A stretch of 6,052 nucleotides of DNA from Blastocatellia bacterium (GTDB lineage Bacteria > Acidobacteriota > Blastocatellia > Pyrinomonadales > Pyrinomonadaceae). The stretch lies in contig JACDAK010000105.1 in NCBI GenBank assembly GCA_013695495.1, forward strand, positions 1-6,052, read 5' to 3'. The notes beneath the pieces are model-generated. The model saw nothing but the letters and a program-made list of their open reading frames with translations, did not search any database and was not told the DNA's origin. Made by a program: the position numbers and the translations under genes. Below are positions 5,470 to 6,052 of this stretch, piece after piece. The first letter of the stretch is position 1. The number at the start of each line of letters is the position of its first letter.

Positions 5470-6052
5470 GCAGAACCAAGAGCCGGTCGGCCCAGTCGGA
5501 GCGTGAATTTCGAAGGATCTCATACTGCACCATCGCCATCTCCGGGGTGCCGAGCTTTATATATGCCCGGCCGAGATTAAAACGTGCTTTATCAAAATCG
5601 GGGTCGTAATTCACCGCGTTGTTAAAGGCTGAAAGGCTGTCCTCAGGCTTCTCAAGCTCAAAATAAGCCTCGCCCAAAAAGTTGTAAGTCCTCGAATCCG
5701 GCTTGTACATCTTGAGCTGCTCAAACGATTCGGCCGCCTCTTTCCACTTCTTCTGCTTGAAATAAGCCTCGCCAAGCTTCTCGATGGCATTCGCATGGTC
5801 AGGCTTCAATGTGATCGCCCGGCGATAAGCAAGTATTTCCTCATCAGTCTCGTTGATCTTGCCCAGGCTCAATCCCAACGCATACTGCGTCTCCGGCGAG
5901 TCGTCGTCCAGCCTGATCGCCTGGCGATACGCCGTGACCGCCTCGTTGAATTTGCCCAATGCAAAGCTCGATGCACCGATGTTCACAAATATCTCGGGCC
6001 ACTGCGGCCGCAACTTCGCCGCAGCCTGCGAAGCTTTCAACGAATCCTCGTG
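5459..6052 (-). CDS. Tetratricopeptide-repeat protein, N-terminus beyond the window
   Basis: The frame is open to the window edge, giving 197 visible residues and the true C-terminus (LLVLLNP). Residues 1-17 (HEDSLKASQ...) look like the second helix of a repeat whose first half is outside. Then come five TPR units: 18-51, 52-85, 86-119, 120-152 (one residue short) and 153-186. Each shows the consensus small and aromatic positions, for example LGEAYF and AVTAYRQAI, and most end in a P-D or D-D turn. A TTG at 6040 is in frame but falls inside a repeat, so it is unlikely to be the start. TPR arrays are protein-binding scaffolds; the partner and any additional N-terminal domain or signal peptide cannot be seen. 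Its stop overlaps the larB end by 11 bases, tail to tail. Confidence 0.88.
   Translation of the reverse strand, partial: HEDSLKASQAAAKLRPQWPEIFVNIGASSFALGKFNEAVTAYRQAIRLDDDSPETQYALGLSLGKINETDEEILAYRRAITLKPDHANAIEKLGEAYFKQKKWKEAAESFEQLKMYKPDSRTYNFLGEAYFELEKPEDSLSAFNNAVNYDPDFDKARFNLGRAYIKLGTPEMAMVQYEILRNSRSDWADRLLVLLNP

Noticed and set aside
6038..6040. TTG as the start of the TPR protein
   Set aside because: The frame stays open to the window edge, and the residues before and after the TTG belong to one TPR helix, so the gene continues outside.
1..6052. Mobile element, CRISPR array, RNA gene or defence system
   Set aside because: Genes are packed end to end and are housekeeping or common families; I saw no repeat array, no terminal inverted repeats, no tRNA- or rRNA-like stretch and no transposase or nuclease.

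Overview
The window is compact, ordinary-looking bacterial chromosome with moderately high GC. It carries seven protein genes and almost no non-coding DNA. I see no RNA genes, transposases, integrases, CRISPR arrays or phage genes. The combination of futalosine-type menaquinone genes, a two-domain glutamine-dependent NAD synthetase, an isolated larB, a secreted SH3 protein whose leader ends in VAAQE, and a TPR protein would fit Acidobacteriota (for example Blastocatellia). That placement is a guess from style and content, with no marker gene to support it.

Layout. Bases 26-1690 (+) encode glutamine-dependent NAD+ synthetase (nadE). Facing it is a tight four-gene minus-strand operon read from 4599 down to 1687: a UbiX-type flavin prenyltransferase, a secreted SH3b-domain protein, a class I SAM methyltransferase and MqnD. 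The junctions are a 4-base ATGA overlap, a 5-base gap and a 5-base gap. nadE and mqnD converge so closely that both stop codons lie in one CTAG palindrome. A 105-base divergent intergenic region (4600-4704) separates the operon from larB (+, 4705-5469). larB in turn converges, with an 11-base overlap, on a TPR protein (-, 5459 to beyond 6052) whose N-terminus is cut off by the window edge.

How the genes fit together. MqnD makes 1,4-dihydroxy-6-naphthoate in the futalosine route to menaquinone. UbiX makes prenylated FMN, the cofactor of UbiD-type decarboxylases, and that route needs such a decarboxylation after prenylation. The operon is therefore best read as a menaquinone operon fragment that also carries a methyltransferase and a secreted protein of unknown role. 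NadE and LarB, although not co-transcribed, both consume nicotinic acid adenine dinucleotide: NadE amidates it to NAD+, and LarB carboxylates it on the way to the nickel-pincer cofactor.

I did not find a clearly new biological system. The points most worth checking are the MqnD motif variant, the two unassigned passengers in the menaquinone operon, a perfect 10-bp inverted repeat inside the 3' end of nadE that may terminate the opposing operon, and larB standing without larC or larE in view.
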